From Sapientia aquatica (GTDB lineage: Bacteria > Pseudomonadota > Gammaproteobacteria > Burkholderiales > Burkholderiaceae_D): DNA of 64,000 bases. The position numbers and the translations under genes were made by a program. Of the stretch, positions 62,524 through 64,000 are shown piece after piece. The notes under the pieces are model-generated. The model made no database searches. It had not been told where the DNA came from and was given only the letters and a program-made list of their open reading frames with translations. Position 1 is the stretch's first letter, and each line of letters begins with the position of its first letter. The DNA is taken from contig NZ_SMYL01000011.1 of the NCBI RefSeq assembly GCF_004358105.1, positions 44,961-108,960 on the forward strand. Direction: 5' to 3'.

Positions 62524-63180
62524 TTAAGCTCCCTTCTTTAATTTAGCTTTGATGGCAGGAGTAACGATAACCTGACCATTTTTTGCACCTGGAACCGCAC
62601 CCTTAACGAGCAACAATTGGCGTTCCGCGTCGATACGAGCGATCACCAAATTTTGCACTGTACGAGTGTCGTCACCCAAGTGACCCGTCATGCGCTTACC
62701 AGGGAAAACACGACCTGGATCCTGCGCCATACCGATAGAACCCGGAACATTATGTGAACGGGAGTTACCGTGCGATGCGCGACCTGAAGCGAAGTGGTGA
62801 CGTTTAATAGTACCAGCGTAACCTTTACCGATAGTTACACCCTGAACGTCCACAGCTTGGCCAGCTTCGAACATACCAACAGGCACAACATCGCCTGCCT
62901 TGAGTTCAGCTGCTTTAGCGGCATCAATGCGGAATTCTTTTAAGACAGTACCAGCTTCAACACCTGCTTTTGCGAGGTGACCTGCAGCCGCTTTAGTTAC
63001 GCGGGATGCACGGCGCTGACCGAAAGTTACCTGGACTGCGGTATAACCGTCAGTTTCAGGTGTTTTGATTTGTGTCACACGGTTGTTTGAGACATCTAAA
63101 ACAGTGACTGGAATTGAATCCCCGTCATCCGTATAAATGCGCATCATACCAACCTTGCGACCAACAAGGCCCAAGCTCAT
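62524..63180 (-). CDS. rplC: 50S ribosomal protein L3
   Basis: The 218-residue protein [20 protein letters not shown]... has [22 protein letters not shown]. Where E. coli has the methylated Gln in SIGQ, Met stands here. The ATG at 63180, with GGAG six bases upstream, is preferred to in-frame starts at 63198 and 63192. It lies 171 bases after rpsJ, with a promoter in the gap. Confidence 0.97.
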   Translation of the reverse strand: MSLGLVGRKVGMMRIYTDDGDSIPVTVLDVSNNRVTQIKTPETDGYTAVQVTFGQRRASRVTKAAAGHLAKAGVEAGTVLKEFRIDAAKAAELKAGDVVPVGMFEAGQAVDVQGVTIGKGYAGTIKRHHFASGRASHGNSRSHNVPGSIGMAQDPGRVFPGKRMTGHLGDDTRTVQNLVIARIDAERQLLLVKGAVPGAKNGQVIVTPAIKAKLKKGA

Positions 63181-63258
63181 TGTATTCTCCATTCCCACCT
63201 ACGATTGGGTGGGGCTGACTGTGTATGTGACAACCCTAGTGTATCACTTAAAACATGC

Positions 63259-63295
63259 GGATTTGCAGCCCCAAAACCAAAAGGCAGACAAATCC
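63259..63295 (-). promoter_or_regulatory. Leader hairpin between rpsJ and rplC
   Basis: GGATTTG (63259-63265) pairs with CAAATCC (63289-63295) in the untranslated leader, between the putative promoter at 63311 and rplC. A role in autoregulation is conceivable but unproven. Confidence 0.35.
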
Positions 63296-63310
63296 ACACC
63301 GAAGCCTAAA

Positions 63311-63337
63311 ATTATAGCACGTAAAAATAATTTACAA
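63311..63337 (-). promoter_or_regulatory. Extended -10 promoter between rpsJ and rplC
   Basis: On the minus strand TTGTAA, a 15-base spacer and TGCTATAAT, a perfect -10 with the TG extension, lie just after rpsJ. The transcript would start near 63304, giving a leader of about 120 nt before rplC. Confidence 0.55.
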
Positions 63338-63351
63338 CACTATTTTCTAGA

Positions 63352-63669
63352 TTATTGCAATTTAATTTCCACATCAACGCCAGCTGGCAAGTCCAACTTC
63401 ATCAATGCGTCAACAGTTTTTTCTGTTGGATCAACGATATCCATCAAACGCTGATGAGTACGGATCTCGAATTGGTCACGTGAAGTTTTGTTAACGTGTG
63501 GGGAACGCAATACGTCAAAACGTTGAATTCGTGTTGGCAGTGGAACTGGGCCTTTAACGATTGCGCCAGTGCGTTTTGCTGTATCAACGATTTCTAAAGC
63601 AGACTGATCGATCAACTTGTAGTCAAATGCTTTCAGACGAATGCGGATTTTTTGATTTGGTGTAGACAT
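63352..63669 (-). CDS. rpsJ: 30S ribosomal protein S10
   Basis: The 105-residue protein has [20 protein letters not shown] and the loop [19 protein letters not shown]. It also acts as NusE in antitermination. It is the first gene of the S10 operon, about 100 bases after tuf with a hairpin between. Confidence 0.98.
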   Translation of the reverse strand: MSTPNQKIRIRLKAFDYKLIDQSALEIVDTAKRTGAIVKGPVPLPTRIQRFDVLRSPHVNKTSRDQFEIRTHQRLMDIVDPTEKTVDALMKLDLPAGVDVEIKLQ

Positions 63670-63691
63670 GATTTTCCTTTAAAGAACGAAA

Positions 63692-63722
63692 CGCGGCAGC
63701 CTAATTTGTTTCGACTGCCGCG
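63692..63722 (-). terminator. Terminator-like hairpin between tuf and rpsJ
   Basis: CGCGGCAG pairs with CTGCCGCG (8 perfect base pairs, 15-nt loop), followed on the minus strand by T-rich TTTCGTTCTTT. It may attenuate read-through from tuf into the S10 operon. Confidence 0.6.
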
Positions 63723-63770
63723 ATGATTTTTACTGCAAACTCTTACTACTTTTAAAACTATTGCAATGAA

Positions 63771-64000
63771 TTAAGCAATAATTTTAGCAACAACACCAGC
63801 ACCTACAGTACGACCACCTTCACGAATCGCGAAGCGCAAGCCTTCCTCCATCGCGATCGGGTTAATCAACTTAACAGTGATCGAAACGTTATCGCCTGGC
63901 ATGACCATTTCTTTGTCTGCTGGCAACTCGATCGAACCAGTTACGTCCGTTGTACGGAAGTAGAACTGTGGACGGTAGTTGTTGAAGAATGGTGTGTGAC
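63771..64000 (-). CDS. tuf: Elongation factor Tu, 3' end only
   Basis: About 75 C-terminal residues are present, including [22 protein letters not shown] and ending [18 protein letters not shown]. This is the conserved domain 3 of EF-Tu. The rest of the gene lies beyond the window. It leads into the S10 operon in the standard str-S10 order. Confidence 0.97.
   Translation of the reverse strand, partial: HTPFFNNYRPQFYFRTTDVTGSIELPADKEMVMPGDNVSITVKLINPIAMEEGLRFAIREGGRTVGAGVVAKIIA

Overview
The window is about 64 kb of bacterial chromosome of roughly 50% GC. It probably comes from a Burkholderiales betaproteobacterium, perhaps Oxalobacteraceae-like. This rests on the gene order rpmH-rnpA-yidD-yidC-mnmE next to dnaA-dnaN-gyrB, a PhaM-type polyhydroxyalkanoate granule protein, rplQ followed by dsbD, paired DUF3108 genes, and the character of the ribosomal proteins. 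No rRNA, tRNA, CRISPR array or intact prophage was seen.

Layout. 1-4597: truncated gltB on the minus strand. 4.6-6.5 kb: a solitary REP-associated (Y1/HUH) transposase with flanking repeats, then phaM. 6.7-9.7 kb: two overlapping DUF3108 genes, queC, and a CsoR/FrmR-type repressor with an unusual ligand set. 9.8-14.9 kb (minus): a lipoprotein, mnmE, yidC, yidD, rnpA and rpmH. 14.9-21.0 kb: a 0.9-kb gap holding one perfect DnaA box, then dnaA, dnaN and gyrB on plus. 21-31.5 kb: a lipoprotein built of tandem DUF2799-like repeats, a DUF885 protein, an orphan TonB, a NarL-type two-component pair, and a glutamine-synthetase-like / aminotransferase / GntR operon. 32-35 kb: a sedolisin (S53) lipoprotein with four Ig-like repeats, preceded by a clear c-di-GMP-I riboswitch. 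35.4-48.8 kb: a parvulin lipoprotein, a DEAD-box helicase with two RNA-binding domains, a P450, an ACC-deaminase-like enzyme with an MFS transporter, Xni, a CII-like regulator, an SPFH protein, frmA and dsbD. 48.9-64 kb (minus): the alpha, spc and S10 ribosomal operons, with secY, infA, rpmJ and rpoA, and the 3' end of tuf.

How it fits together. The dnaA region carries replication initiation (dnaA, dnaN, gyrB) beside the RNase P protein and membrane-insertion genes (rnpA, yidD, yidC). The right-hand 15 kb makes the ribosome, RNA polymerase alpha and the SecY translocon. Between them lie accessory metabolic and envelope genes, mostly on the minus strand.

The strongest non-routine signals are these. 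First, a c-di-GMP riboswitch with a Shine-Dalgarno-masking hairpin controls a secreted peptidase. Second, the ribosomal superoperon would be transcribed head-on to a fork leaving the dnaA region. Third, a lipoprotein is built from W-rich repeats. Fourth, promoters and terminators punctuate the ribosomal operons. All functional statements come from reading the sequence and knowing the families; no database search was run.
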